The notes beneath the pieces were generated by a model that searched no databases, was not told the DNA's origin, and worked only from the letters and a program-made list of their open reading frames with translations. Positions 20,336 through 28,578 of a DNA stretch of 64,000 bases are shown here, one piece after another. The stretch spans positions 3,723-67,722 of the forward strand of contig DDTM01000033.1 in NCBI GenBank assembly GCA_002344075.1, in the 5' to 3' direction. Source of the stretch: Bacteroidetes bacterium UBA2364. GTDB taxonomy: Bacteria > Bacteroidota > Rhodothermia > Rhodothermales > UBA2364. Position 1 is the first letter of the stretch; each line of letters starts with the position of its first letter. A program made the translations under genes and the position numbers.

Positions 20336-21202
20336 TTAAAGGTATATACTGCCCCGAAATACCGTTGCCGTTGGCCCGGCCTGATACAATGCTGAAAATA
20401 CACCTTCAGCAAACGTAAACCCCACTTCAATATCCCCTCCCTTCGGGCTTAGGTGGACGTGGTTGCTGTGAACTAAATGCCTGGTACGCGCCACGATAGC
20501 TGCTGCCAAAGCGCCTGTCCCACAGGCAAGCGTCTCCGCTTCCACACCTTTTTCATAGGTACGAATGCGTAAATGGGCTGGTGAAGTATCGGAACCCGAA
20601 TCCATTACTCCCACAAAGTTCATATTAATACCATATGGGGCAAACACTGGATGCCAGCGAAGCAAAGGTCCCCAAAACGCTACATCAAATTCCCAAACGT
20701 CCGCTACAAAGGCCACAGCATGTTGTGTTCCGGTAAACACATAATCAATTGGCCCCATAGCAGAATAAGCTTCTGCTGAAACAAAAACATCCGGACGATA
20801 ATCCTGAAATAGAGGCATAGACAATCGAACGGGTAAATCGGCATCTTCCGGCACCATCGCGTGGTACAAACCAGCCGAAGTATCAAACCGAAGTACTGGT
20901 TTTCGGATACCCGATTCATGTGCGAACCGGCTCAGGACACGCGCACCGTTGCCACACATCAACCCTAAAGAGCCGTCGGCATTAAAGTAGCGCATCCGGA
21001 AGTCTAAGTCTGGCTCAGTATCTTCATCTGTCAAACATAAAGCCAACAAGCCATCTGCGCCAATTCCGAGCCGCCGATGACAAAGACGAGCAGCCATTTC
21101 AGACAATTGTGCATCATCAAAGTGATAAAAACGATTATCAATCACTACAAAGTCATTGCCTGCCCCGTGCATTTTCGTAAATTCAAGCACTAAACGTCTC
21201 AT
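20336..21202 (-). CDS. dapF: Diaminopimelate epimerase
   Basis: Converts LL- to meso-diaminopimelate, the last lysine-pathway intermediate and the cross-linking residue of peptidoglycan. The 288 residues show the two catalytic cysteines, Cys83 in LMCGNGARV and Cys227 in LACGTGALAA, plus FTKMHGAGNDFVVID at the start. It is a single gene on the minus strand between ppgK and phoH. It fits the MurE encoded at 37-38.6 kb, which has the meso-DAP-type DNPR motif. ATG at 21202. Confidence 0.96.
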   Translation of the reverse strand: MRRLVLEFTKMHGAGNDFVVIDNRFYHFDDAQLSEMAARLCHRRLGIGADGLLALCLTDEDTEPDLDFRMRYFNADGSLGLMCGNGARVLSRFAHESGIRKPVLRFDTSAGLYHAMVPEDADLPVRLSMPLFQDYRPDVFVSAEAYSAMGPIDYVFTGTQHAVAFVADVWEFDVAFWGPLLRWHPVFAPYGINMNFVGVMDSGSDTSPAHLRIRTYEKGVEAETLACGTGALAAAIVARTRHLVHSNHVHLSPKGGDIEVGFTFAEGVFSALYQAGPTATVFRGSIYL

Positions 21203-21288
21203 AAACCTGCTTTGGAGTACGTTAAGAATAAAAGGATATTCCTTCTTTATAAATTTTACAATTTACGCTCTTAAGAACCCCACATCCG

Positions 21289-22251
21289 TTGATCGAAAAA
21301 AAATTAACACTAAGCAAAGTAGAACCGGTATTGCTTTTTGGTCATAACGACCATCATCTCCGCAAAATTGAATCGGGATACGAAAAAACACGCATTACCG
21401 CACGAGGCAACGAGCTTTATCTAAAAGGCGAGGCCCAAGACCTTGCACAATTAGAGCGCATCTTCGAGGAACTTAGCCTCATCGTCCATAAAAACGGTCA
21501 TCTGACGGATAAAGATGTAGATACTGTCTTGGACTTGGCACGCCTCAATGGTGGCCCCAAATCCGGCGAAGCTCAAGATGCAGCCTTGCTATTCACTCAA
21601 AATGGCGGCCTTATCCGTCCGAAGAATGAAGGTCAGCGAAAGATGGTTCAGGCGGCACGTAGTCATGACATCGTTTTTGCGATTGGGCCGGCAGGAACGG
21701 GGAAAACCTATATTGCCGTAGCACTTGCCGTAGCAGCCCTTAAATCTCGCCTGGTGAAACGCATCGTACTCGCCCGCCCTGCCGTAGAAGCTGGTGAAAG
21801 TTTAGGGTTTTTACCAGGCGACCTTCGGGATAAAATTGATCCATACCTTCGTCCTTTGTACGATGCCTTAGAAGACATGCTCCCTGCCGATAAACTGAGA
21901 GGCTTGATGGAGCAAAACCTGATTGAAATTGTCCCACTCGCTTATATGCGCGGACGTACACTGAACTCGGCATTTGTGATTTTGGACGAGGCCCAAAACG
22001 CCACCAATACCCAAATGAAAATGTTCCTAACACGTCTTGGCGCCAATAGCCGTGCGATGGTGACGGGTGATATTACCCAGACCGATTTACCCAAACGAAG
22101 TCAAAGTGGATTGATCCATGTGCAAGAGATTTTAGAAGGCGTGGAAGGAATCTCTTTTGTCTATCTGAAAAAGTCGGATGTTGTGCGCCACCAATTGGTA
22201 CAAGACATTATCGAAGCCTATGACCGCTTCGATACCGATCTGGAGGGATAG
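21289..22251 (+). CDS. phoH: PhoH family ATPase
   Basis: Cytoplasmic P-loop protein of 320 residues. A small N-terminal domain (about 1-85) is followed by the PhoH ATPase domain with Walker A GPAGTGKT (133-140), FVILDEAQN (Walker B, about 229-237) and MVTGDITQTDLP. The biological role of PhoH is not settled; homologues are linked to RNA metabolism. The start must be TTG at 21289 (MIEKKLTL): no ATG is in frame upstream before a stop, and the N-terminus matches the family. Its end holds the GGAGGG used by the next gene. Confidence 0.93.
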   Translation: MIEKKLTLSKVEPVLLFGHNDHHLRKIESGYEKTRITARGNELYLKGEAQDLAQLERIFEELSLIVHKNGHLTDKDVDTVLDLARLNGGPKSGEAQDAALLFTQNGGLIRPKNEGQRKMVQAARSHDIVFAIGPAGTGKTYIAVALAVAALKSRLVKRIVLARPAVEAGESLGFLPGDLRDKIDPYLRPLYDALEDMLPADKLRGLMEQNLIEIVPLAYMRGRTLNSAFVILDEAQNATNTQMKMFLTRLGANSRAMVTGDITQTDLPKRSQSGLIHVQEILEGVEGISFVYLKKSDVVRHQLVQDIIEAYDRFDTDLEG

Positions 22252-22252
22252 A

Positions 22253-23044
22253 ATGCAGTATGGCTTATTGGAGGTTTTTCACCTGAATGAAGGAAAGTTC
22301 AATGTTGGCGCGGATAAAAGATTGGTTCCACACATCGAAGGCCAGCCCTTCCCACCGAGAACTTTACATGTGGCCGCGAATGCCTTTGTCGTTCGAACAC
22401 CCAACGAAGTTGTCCTTTTTGACACCGGACTGGGCGAGGAAGCAGAAGGCCGAAACATCTCTTTTCTAACCGATCAACTGGCACATTTAGGCGTATCCCG
22501 CGAAGAAGTATCAAAGGTTTTTTTGAGCCATTTTCATGCAGACCACATTGGTGGAGCAACGTATCAGGTTGGATTCGAGCGACGTCCCACCTTCCCAAAT
22601 GCTACATACTTTGCTCAGCAACGAGAAGCAAAGACTCCTTATGCTGGACGATCAAATGATTTACGCGCCATCACCATTGATGTACTTGAAGAACATGGCC
22701 AATTGGTTTGGTTGGATGGCAATGGCTGGATCGAAGACCTGATCGAGTATGAAGTGACAGGCGGTCATACGCCTTTCCACCAAATCGCATGGCTTCACTT
22801 TGACGGATTGGTAGTGCTGTTTGGCGGCGATGTACTCCCACAACCTACACAAGTAACCCGCCGCTTTTTGGCCAAGTATGATTATCAGCCAGAGCAATCT
22901 GCCGAATGGCGTCAAAAAATGGCACGGCGTGCTTATGAAAATGGTGCGATGATGCTTTTTTATCATTCCACTTCCTATCCCGCAGCTTTCTTACCCGCTT
23001 TTAACGAAAAAATAGGCTACAAATTGGAACCTGTCTCCCTTTAG
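22253..23044 (+). CDS. Metallo-beta-lactamase fold hydrolase
   Basis: 263-residue MBL-fold metal hydrolase. The zinc ligands are HFHADH (93-98), a later GGHTPFHQ histidine and the aspartate of FGGDVLPQP; VVLFDTGLG precedes them as usual. No signal peptide, so cytoplasmic. Substrate unknown; close relatives include lactonase-like and beta-lactamase-like hydrolases. The ATG at 22253 lies one base after the phoH stop with GGAGGG inside the phoH end, so the two are translationally linked. An upstream TTG frame overlapping phoH is rejected. Confidence 0.9.
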   Translation: MQYGLLEVFHLNEGKFNVGADKRLVPHIEGQPFPPRTLHVAANAFVVRTPNEVVLFDTGLGEEAEGRNISFLTDQLAHLGVSREEVSKVFLSHFHADHIGGATYQVGFERRPTFPNATYFAQQREAKTPYAGRSNDLRAITIDVLEEHGQLVWLDGNGWIEDLIEYEVTGGHTPFHQIAWLHFDGLVVLFGGDVLPQPTQVTRRFLAKYDYQPEQSAEWRQKMARRAYENGAMMLFYHSTSYPAAFLPAFNEKIGYKLEPVSL

Positions 23045-23079
23045 CCTCAATCTTTTTACAGATCCTTTACCAAAATCGC

Positions 23080-23108
23080 TTGACCAAATAAAAAAAATAC
23101 CGTATCTT
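23080..23108 (+). promoter_or_regulatory. Promoter of the tRNA pair
   Basis: TTGACC (23080-23085), 17-base spacer, TATCTT (23103-23108); the first tRNA base is 21 positions further on. The pattern TTG-N20-TATCTT recurs at other genes in this window. Confidence 0.65.
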
Positions 23109-23128
23109 CTCCTTCCTGAATTAAAAAA

Positions 23129-23201
23129 GATCCCGTAGCTCAGCCGGTAGAGCAACTGCCTTTTAAGCAGTGGGTCACAGGTTCGAATCCTGTCGGGATC
23201 A
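23129..23201 (+). tRNA. tRNA-Lys (anticodon TTT)
   Basis: 73 bases folding as a cloverleaf: acceptor GATCCCG/CGGGATC, D arm with AGCTCAGCCGGTAGAGC, anticodon arm ACTGC-CTTTTAA-GCAGT giving TTT, T arm with GGTTCGAATCC and discriminator A. CCA is not encoded. tRNA-Leu follows after eight bases. Confidence 0.97.
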
Positions 23202-23209
23202 CAACATAG

Positions 23210-23293
23210 GCCCAGGTGGTGAAATTGGTAGACACGCCATCTTGAGGGGGTGGTGCTCGAAAGGGCATGCTGGTTCGAGTCCAGTCCTGGGCA
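23210..23293 (+). tRNA. tRNA-Leu (anticodon GAG)
   Basis: 84-base class II tRNA: acceptor GCCCAGG/CCTGGGC, D arm with TGGTAGACACG, anticodon arm CCATC-TTGAGGG-GGTGG giving GAG, a long variable arm (TGCTCGAAAGGGCA), T arm GGTTCGAGTCC and discriminator A. CCA is not encoded. Confidence 0.97.
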
Positions 23294-23310
23294 CACCACA
23301 CATGATCTGA

Positions 23311-23337
23311 AGCCGCAATATATTCTTGCGGCTTTTT
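23311..23337 (+). terminator. Terminator after the tRNA pair
   Basis: AGCCGCAA (23311-23318) pairs perfectly with TTGCGGCT (23326-23333), seven-base loop, followed by TTTTTGTTTG. Confidence 0.9.
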
Positions 23338-23503
23338 GTTTGTATTTGGGCTTCGTGCTTCTTTTGACAACATTTTCGATCTGCTCCCCCACTGCTCATG
23401 ATTCGCTGACACTTCGCTAAAACATAGCACGCCACCCACCTAAAGCATATAGAACCTTATTTTCAGCCTAAATAAACCTTCTTTGGGGGCACCCTATATC
23501 TCT

Positions 23504-23537
23504 TTTTATTTGCATTTTTGTTTTATTTGCATTTTTG
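23504..23537 (+). repeat. Tandem duplication, 2 x 17 bp
   Basis: The 17-base unit TTTTATTTGCATTTTTG occurs twice without a gap (23504-23520, 23521-23537), 46 bases beyond the end of pyrR. The rest of 23338-23582 shows no gene. It may be slippage; a role in ending the pyrR message is not supported because the T-runs are on the other strand. Confidence 0.85.
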
Positions 23538-23582
23538 AGGGTCGGAAGGCGTCTATGGAGACAGAGTTTTACCATAGGGCAT

Positions 23583-24092
23583 CTATTCTTCCAAAAAAAC
23601 AGCCAAGTCTTTAGTGTCGTCCACCAATATTTGTTCCTGATGTTTGGTTGGGATGTAACGTCCACAGTAATCTGGTTGCAAAGGCCATTTTCGGTAACCA
23701 CGATCTATCAGTACGGCCAATTGTACAGAGTGGGGCATTCCATTAGGCTTAATTGCTTCAAGCGCGGCCCGAATGGTTAGGCCGGAAAATAATACATCAT
23801 CCACCAATAAAAGGTCTTTGCCCTCGGTAGAAGATTGAAAAGCAGAATGGGATTTGCCGGAAGTAAGGGGTTGATACCGAAAAGGGTTAACGTCCAAGGT
23901 CACCATCTCTGGCCGATACCCGGTGATATCAAAGATGGCTTGAGCAAAATGCAGCGCGACAACCGCGCCACGGGGTATAATACCCAATAGAAGTATGTTT
24001 TCCGCACCACGATTACGTTCCACCACTTCATGCGCCATTCTGGCAATCATACGTTGTACGATGGAAGCAGAAATCAAGAGATTTTTAGACAC
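23583..24092 (-). CDS. pyrR: PyrR-type phosphoribosyltransferase / pyrimidine regulator
   Basis: 169-residue type I phosphoribosyltransferase of the PyrR group: uracil phosphoribosyltransferase activity and, in many bacteria, RNA-binding attenuation of pyr operons. The PRPP loop is LLLVDDVLFSGLTIRAA (94-110), preceded by LLGIIPRGAVVALHFA; the C-terminal LIDRGYRKWPLQPDYCGRYIPT matches PyrR. The start is GTG at 24092 with a strong GGAGG eight bases upstream. No pyr genes adjoin it and I see no PyrR-binding hairpin here, so the regulatory role is open. Confidence 0.9.
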   Translation of the reverse strand: MSKNLLISASIVQRMIARMAHEVVERNRGAENILLLGIIPRGAVVALHFAQAIFDITGYRPEMVTLDVNPFRYQPLTSGKSHSAFQSSTEGKDLLLVDDVLFSGLTIRAALEAIKPNGMPHSVQLAVLIDRGYRKWPLQPDYCGRYIPTKHQEQILVDDTKDLAVFLEE

Positions 24093-24184
24093 GTCTTTTC
24101 CTCCAAACTTTTCGGAAATCTACAACAGAAACTGGGGTATAAAGACGGGAAATCTGTAAAAATTCGATAAACAGGTACGTCCAG

Positions 24185-24595
24185 TTATTGGAACATGGCC
24201 TTGATACTGCCCCACGTGCGGCGAATGGCGGTTGGGAAGTAGTTGACATTTAAAATGGAACTGGTCGTAAGAGTGCCGTCTTTTTCGAGTATGCGAAGGC
24301 GATATTGGACTTGTTCCGAAGAAAGAACGTTGTCTTTGTAAAGGTCTATGTCTCGGTATTGATAGGAGCGTGAGCCATCTGCATTGAGGCGTTTTAGTTC
24401 GCGAAAACCGTTTTCGTAACGCGATTTTCGTTCCAAGATATATTCACGGACGGGCATGTCATCGCTTACCTGCCACAATATGGTAACTTCATCATTTTGG
24501 AAGCGCCCCTCGAATCGGGTAAGAGACACACCAAAGAAGGATGCCCCTATACCGATTGTGCTCAGAAATAATATGATCCAGAGATGTATTTTCAT
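24185..24595 (-). CDS. Membrane-anchored protein with fibronectin-III-like fold
   Basis: 136 residues beginning at ATG 24595 with a hydrophobic stretch IHLWIILFLSTIGIGASFFG (signal anchor or uncleaved signal). The rest resembles a fibronectin type III-like beta sandwich: a strand with EVTILWQVSDD, the REYILERKS strand, a charged turn, YQYRDIDLY and a final VQYRLRILEKDGT...SSILNVNY strand. No enzyme motif. It faces the periplasm or outside (inference). It lies between the Fur-type gene and pyrR on the same strand, 56 bases after the former. Function unknown. Confidence 0.75.
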   Translation of the reverse strand: MKIHLWIILFLSTIGIGASFFGVSLTRFEGRFQNDEVTILWQVSDDMPVREYILERKSRYENGFRELKRLNADGSRSYQYRDIDLYKDNVLSSEQVQYRLRILEKDGTLTTSSILNVNYFPTAIRRTWGSIKAMFQ

Positions 24596-24651
24596 ATCAA
24601 CATGCAAGTTACGGAAAAAATCGAGCGGGTTGCAAGTGAAGTAATGAAACA

Positions 24652-25155
24652 TTAACGTCCCGCTAGTCCCTTTCTTGCCCTAAATTCGCAGTTCTCCCGC
24701 TTACAATGTCCGTACATATGAAGGGCATGGTGAGTAATCTCGAAGTTCAAAATTTGTGCCACCATTTCTTGTATGGCTTGGATGCGCGGGTCGCAGTACT
24801 CCAAGACGTGGTTGCAATCCAGACAAATCAGATGATCGTGCTGGCGATACCGATACGCTCCTTCATATTTGGCCTGATTTTGCCCAAATTGATGTCGGAC
24901 GACTAAATTGGAGGCCAAGAGAAGTTCCAATGTATTGTAAACGGTTGCCCGGCTGATGTTTACCCCTTTGCCCTTTAGATGTATATACAACTCGTCGGCA
25001 TCAAAGTGATCATTTAATTTATAAATTTCTTCCAGAATGGTAAACCGTTCCGGTGTTTGTCTTTGGTTTCGATCTTTCAAAAATGCCCTAAAGTGCTCAC
25101 GAATGTTGATCATGCGGGCTTCTTGTGGATTTGGAGGCATGTTGGGTCGGTTCAT
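24652..25155 (-). CDS. fur: Fur family transcriptional regulator
   Basis: Metal-responsive DNA-binding repressor. The winged helix holds DRNQRQTPERFTILEEIY and the recognition helix VNISRATVYNTLELL; the dimerisation domain has HDHLICLDCNHVLEYCDP (CxxC plus sensor histidine region) and GHCKRENCEF, the second cysteine pair of the structural zinc site. This suits Fur or a close relative (Zur/PerR cannot be excluded). I use ATG 25155 (167 residues); ATG 25113 (MINIREHF, 153 residues) is equally possible, and ORF sense upstream is poor and overlaps tmk. Confidence 0.88.
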   Translation of the reverse strand: MNRPNMPPNPQEARMINIREHFRAFLKDRNQRQTPERFTILEEIYKLNDHFDADELYIHLKGKGVNISRATVYNTLELLLASNLVVRHQFGQNQAKYEGAYRYRQHDHLICLDCNHVLEYCDPRIQAIQEMVAQILNFEITHHALHMYGHCKRENCEFRARKGLAGR

Positions 25156-25249
25156 AGGGGGAGTTGGTTCTGGGCCAAAAAACATTGGGTACAGGAATAT
25201 GGGGATCGGGTATGCACATTTATTTGCAGACGATCCTAAAAAATAACCC

Positions 25250-25873
25250 TCAAAACAGGTTTTCCGTTCCAAGCAGTGATTGAACATCCTGCCAAATTAA
25301 GTTATGGATCGCTTCTGGAGACAAGGTACCATTTAAAGACCTAAACCGATCCGGCTCTTGTTCTGCCATTTGGAGATAAGCACTTCTTACCCGTTCAAAA
25401 AAGGCTTCCCCGGATTGTTCTATACGGTCTTCTGCACGGATCCCACGTCTTCTGGTTGCAAGCGTAATTGGGACATCTACCAAATACGTGCGATAAGGCA
25501 ATAGGTTGTCGGTAACGGCTAATTGAAACTCACGAACCCAGTTAGGGGGAGCCACAGCACGTCCAAACCCTTGGTATGCGATGGTTGAGTCTAAATAGCG
25601 GTCGCAAATAACCACTTTTCCTGCATGAAGTGCTGGAAGAATCACTGTCTCGCACAGTTGTCGTCTTGCAGCGGAGAAGAGTAACATTTCGGAAAATGGA
25701 ACAATATGCAGGGAGGTGTCCAACAGAATGGCGCGTACCTTTTCAGAAACGTCGGTTCCACCCGGCTCTCGTAATAACAGTACTTCTTTCCCCGACGCTT
25801 GTAGTCGTTTTGTGAGCAAGTGGGCTTGCGTGGTTTTTCCAGAACCGTCTATCCCTTCAAAACTAATAAACAT
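25250..25873 (-). CDS. tmk: Thymidylate kinase
   Basis: Phosphorylates dTMP to dTDP for DNA synthesis. 207 residues: P-loop FEGIDGSGKTTQ (5-16), LLLREPGGTDVSEKVRAILL with the substrate-binding RE-PGGT, VVICDRYLDSTIAYQG, and the LID segment TRRRGIRAEDRIEQ. All family residues are in place. ATG at 25873. It stands between two small unknown genes and the Fur-type regulator on the minus strand; the gap to the Fur start is about 95 bases. Confidence 0.96.
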   Translation of the reverse strand: MFISFEGIDGSGKTTQAHLLTKRLQASGKEVLLLREPGGTDVSEKVRAILLDTSLHIVPFSEMLLFSAARRQLCETVILPALHAGKVVICDRYLDSTIAYQGFGRAVAPPNWVREFQLAVTDNLLPYRTYLVDVPITLATRRRGIRAEDRIEQSGEAFFERVRSAYLQMAEQEPDRFRSLNGTLSPEAIHNLIWQDVQSLLGTENLF

Positions 25874-25897
25874 GGTGATTTTTGGGCTGGCGTTGTA

Positions 25898-26299
25898 TTA
25901 CGGGTTTGGCGTAGCAAGTTTGCCGCCAGCATAGGCTACAGGCAAATATCCAACTACAGACAAGATCATCATCCAAATGGGATGGGGCAGCATGGTCATG
26001 TTCAAGAGGGTGCCAAACAGTAAGATCCCGCCACAGATCAGGCTGAGGGTTCGAGCAGAAGCAGGGACAATACGTGCCGAGGCGTAGCCCGCTGCAAAGG
26101 AGGATGAGAGCCAAAAAAGCAGCATAAGAACCAAAACAGGGTCAGCGATGCTTTGGAGGTAGGCTTTTAATGTCTCAGGGTTTTTTAAATCTGACCCTAT
26201 AGGTGGGGGGGCGAGGTATCCGACCACTGCGTCTCCGATAGTAACAATGATAATGGCCGAAAACAGCCCTACCAAAACGCCCAATATGTTTTGAAGCAT
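25898..26299 (-). CDS. Small integral membrane protein, unknown
   Basis: 133 residues from ATG 26299 (MLQNILGVLVGL); an upstream TTG adds 15 codons without support. Four hydrophobic helices: ILGVLVGLFSAIIIVTIGDAVVGYL, DPVLVLMLLFWLSSSFAAGYASA, TLSLICGGILLFGTLLNMTML and HPIWMMILSVVGYLPVAYAGG. The spacing with a conserved-looking proline loop (APPPIGSD) suggests a small inner-membrane protein of a family I do not recognise. It is 24 bases before tmk and probably co-transcribed with it. Confidence 0.7.
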   Translation of the reverse strand: MLQNILGVLVGLFSAIIIVTIGDAVVGYLAPPPIGSDLKNPETLKAYLQSIADPVLVLMLLFWLSSSFAAGYASARIVPASARTLSLICGGILLFGTLLNMTMLPHPIWMMILSVVGYLPVAYAGGKLATPNP

Positions 26300-26406
26300 A
26301 AACGAATCTGTGTTTTGAAGCGAGACAACGCTAAAATACAACATTCATGAGAGATTTCTGGCCAGATAGGTTGCGTTTTTTAGGGAGCGTTCTTTTTTAG
26401 ACACTG

Positions 26407-26434
26407 TTGCCCATTAAATGATACACCCTATAAT
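26407..26434 (+). promoter_or_regulatory. Sigma70-like promoter of the 83-residue gene
   Basis: TTGCCC (26407-26412), 16-base spacer and a perfect TATAAT (26429-26434). It is the best hexamer pair in the 317 bases between the divergent genes (26300-26616). The message would have an approximately 175-base leader; nothing else is recognised in that stretch. Confidence 0.5.
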
Positions 26435-26616
26435 GGCCTAATCAACCGTTGGTCTTCCAAAAAAGGGAGTTGACCGAAAAAAAAAGGGCTTTTATGGTAT
26501 TCAGAAGGTCGTTTTGTAACCTCGTTTTTAGTTTCTCCGTAGAGAACGAAAAAAATGGCAGGGAAATTGAAATATTAACGGTTAAACCAATTGTAAACCG
26601 AAAAACCACTACGACC

Positions 26617-26868
26617 ATGACCACTTCCTATCCTGTTTCGATGGATGCCGCAGCAGGCTCCGCCATGACACTCCTCTTTGCCCGTTATCTGACGGGTCAA
26701 ATATCAGAAAATGCCTGGAATAAATTAATGGGCTTCATGGATTCTGGGCGGCTGACGAAGGCTGAACGGGAAGCCCTGATCGCATCGGTGAATAAGGCAT
26801 TGTCTGAAAAAAAAGGGGAATCCGACCGAAATGAGTGGCAGCAAAACATGATGGGAATCGCTGCTTGA
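26617..26868 (+). CDS. Small helical protein of unknown function
   Basis: 83 residues beginning MTTSYPVSMDAAAG, mostly alpha-helical and without signal or membrane helix: LLFARYLTGQISENAWNKLMGFM, LTKAEREALIASVNKALSEKKG and a polar end. The frame is open 56 codons further upstream to a TTG at 26449, but that part is rich in Lys/Arg/Phe and unlike the gene body. Followed by a strong terminator, preceded by a perfect -10 box, so it is probably a real monocistronic gene. Family not recognised. Confidence 0.6.
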   Translation: MTTSYPVSMDAAAGSAMTLLFARYLTGQISENAWNKLMGFMDSGRLTKAEREALIASVNKALSEKKGESDRNEWQQNMMGIAA

Positions 26869-26906
26869 TCTGAAAATTACTTCCTTTTGGTGTTTGGGTG
26901 AGAATA

Positions 26907-26950
26907 AAGCCGTCGGGAACCAGTAAATGGCCCGGCGGCTTCTTTTTTTT
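26907..26950 (+). terminator. Terminator of the 83-residue gene
   Basis: AGCCGTCGGG pairs with CCCGGCGGCT (10 pairs, one G-T), followed by TCTTTTTTTT. Confidence 0.85.
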
Positions 26951-26957
26951 GACACAT

Positions 26958-26991
26958 AAAACCCCACTCGTGGAGGGGTGAGTGGGGTTTT
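26958..26991 (-). terminator. Terminator after ftsZ (end of dcw cluster)
   Basis: A perfect 12-bp stem AAAACCCCACTC/GAGTGGGGTTTT (26958-26969 and 26980-26991). On the minus strand the stem's own 3' end supplies TTTT. It lies 50 bases beyond the ftsZ stop and can work in both directions. Confidence 0.7.
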
Positions 26992-27041
26992 ATTCTTTGG
27001 AGGATCCTTTCGAAGGATAGGTGATGCTCTGGGAGGCGAGC

Positions 27042-28496
27042 TTAATCCATCATGTTACGTAAGAACGTAGGATTGTCATCTTCGCGTTTGGGTTGTGCTT
27101 TTTTTGCGTTACGTTCATCAGCACTCAACCGGAGTATTTTCATCGCAGGACTACGCTCATCTGGCGTGGGCGCGGGAGGCTGTTGCGGCATTTCTTCCGC
27201 CGGATTCACACCGAGGCGACGCTGATAAGCCGGAACATCCAAGTCTTTGAGTGCTTGTTCGCCTTTATACGCAGGTATTGTATGATAAAACTCGCGGCGC
27301 GGCAAGGTTTCGGTCCGAGGAACATGCTGACTGGCGGTTGGCGGTTCTTGAACCGAGGAAGGCGTCAATCGTTGGGCTTGGGTGGCTACCTCTGGCATGT
27401 CAACGGAAATAGGTGTAGTCACTTCGGGCATGGCTTGCTTGGGTCGTACCACCGGTACATCTTCGACTTCATCAAAGCGTGTTGCCACCACAGTTACCCT
27501 TAAGTCGTCTCCCATTTCTTCTGAGACAACCATACCGAAGATGATTTCGTCTTCGCCAATGTCGTCTCCCACTTCTTTCTTAATGATTTCGGTAGCCACA
27601 GTGGCTTCTTTGATGGTCAGTGAGCGACCCGCTGTAATGTTGACCAAAACACTTTTTGCATTCCGGATAGAGAGGCCATCTAATAATGGACTTCGGATGG
27701 CAGACATGGCGGCTTTTTCGGCGCGGTTTTCTCCTGAGGCCACTGCCGAGCCAATCAAGGCCATTCCACCATCTTTCATGATGGTTTTGACATCTGCAAA
27801 ATCAAGGTTAATAAGACCATGTGTGGTAATGAGGTCGCTGATGCCACGTGTGGAATTATAGAGGACTTCATCCACCTTCGCCAGTGCCACTTCCACCGGG
27901 GTGTTGGTCTCGATCACATCCACCACGCGGTCGTTTGGAATAACGATCAGGGCATCCACGTATTGTTTCAGGGCATCAATTCCTTGCATGGCAAACTGCA
28001 TCCGCTTTCGTCCTTCAAAGGTGAACGGGCGCGTAACGATGGCCACGGTAAGAATGTCCATTTTGCGTGCGATTTGTGCAACGGCAGGCGCCCCCCCTGT
28101 ACCTGTCCCCCCGCCCATTCCAGCGGTAATAAATACCATGTCGCAGCCTTTTAGGGCTTGCTCCACTTCTTGGCGAGCTTCTTCAACGGCTTGGGCACCG
28201 ATGTCTGGCCGTGCACCTGCGCCCAGCCCCTTTGTCAGAGATCGTCCGGCCTGAATCTTTACATGGGCTTTATTGGCCATCAGGTCTTGGGCATCAGTAT
28301 TGACGGCTACAAATTCGATGCCCTTAATGCCTTGTTTGGCCATGTTGTTTAGTGCATTGCCACCGCCACCGCCTACACCAATGACGCGAATCACCGCGTC
28401 TTTGTTCAACTCATCCCCCACATAAGTGAACATACTGCTGATCGGGTTGTTCGGACGCTCTTCCCCCGTCGTTGAGCGTGTATTATTGGTATTCAT
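27042..28496 (-). CDS. ftsZ: Cell division protein FtsZ
   Basis: Tubulin-like GTPase that forms the Z ring. 484 residues: VGGGGGNALNN (41-51), GTP loop GMGGGTGTGGAP (126-137), catalytic T7 loop around INLDFADVKTIM, then a long disordered Pro/Gln/Glu-rich linker (about 335-470) and the C-terminal peptide DNPTFLRNMMD (474-484) that binds FtsA. The ATG at 28496 has GGAGG seven bases upstream; a TTG four codons before it is rejected. Last gene of the dcw cluster, 82 bases after ftsA. The linker is long compared with E. coli. Confidence 0.98.
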   Translation of the reverse strand: MNTNNTRSTTGEERPNNPISSMFTYVGDELNKDAVIRVIGVGGGGGNALNNMAKQGIKGIEFVAVNTDAQDLMANKAHVKIQAGRSLTKGLGAGARPDIGAQAVEEARQEVEQALKGCDMVFITAGMGGGTGTGGAPAVAQIARKMDILTVAIVTRPFTFEGRKRMQFAMQGIDALKQYVDALIVIPNDRVVDVIETNTPVEVALAKVDEVLYNSTRGISDLITTHGLINLDFADVKTIMKDGGMALIGSAVASGENRAEKAAMSAIRSPLLDGLSIRNAKSVLVNITAGRSLTIKEATVATEIIKKEVGDDIGEDEIIFGMVVSEEMGDDLRVTVVATRFDEVEDVPVVRPKQAMPEVTTPISVDMPEVATQAQRLTPSSVQEPPTASQHVPRTETLPRREFYHTIPAYKGEQALKDLDVPAYQRRLGVNPAEEMPQQPPAPTPDERSPAMKILRLSADERNAKKAQPKREDDNPTFLRNMMD

Positions 28497-28578
28497 AACT
28501 CCCTCCAAAGAAACAATATAGATTGCTGATACCCAGCGTTTTTTGCAAAATTGTTAGATTAAAACAGTTTATTAAGGT

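Noticed and set aside
22991..23439. Minus-strand open frames across the tRNA genes
   Set aside because: They are antisense to two clear tRNAs and the terminator; chance frames.
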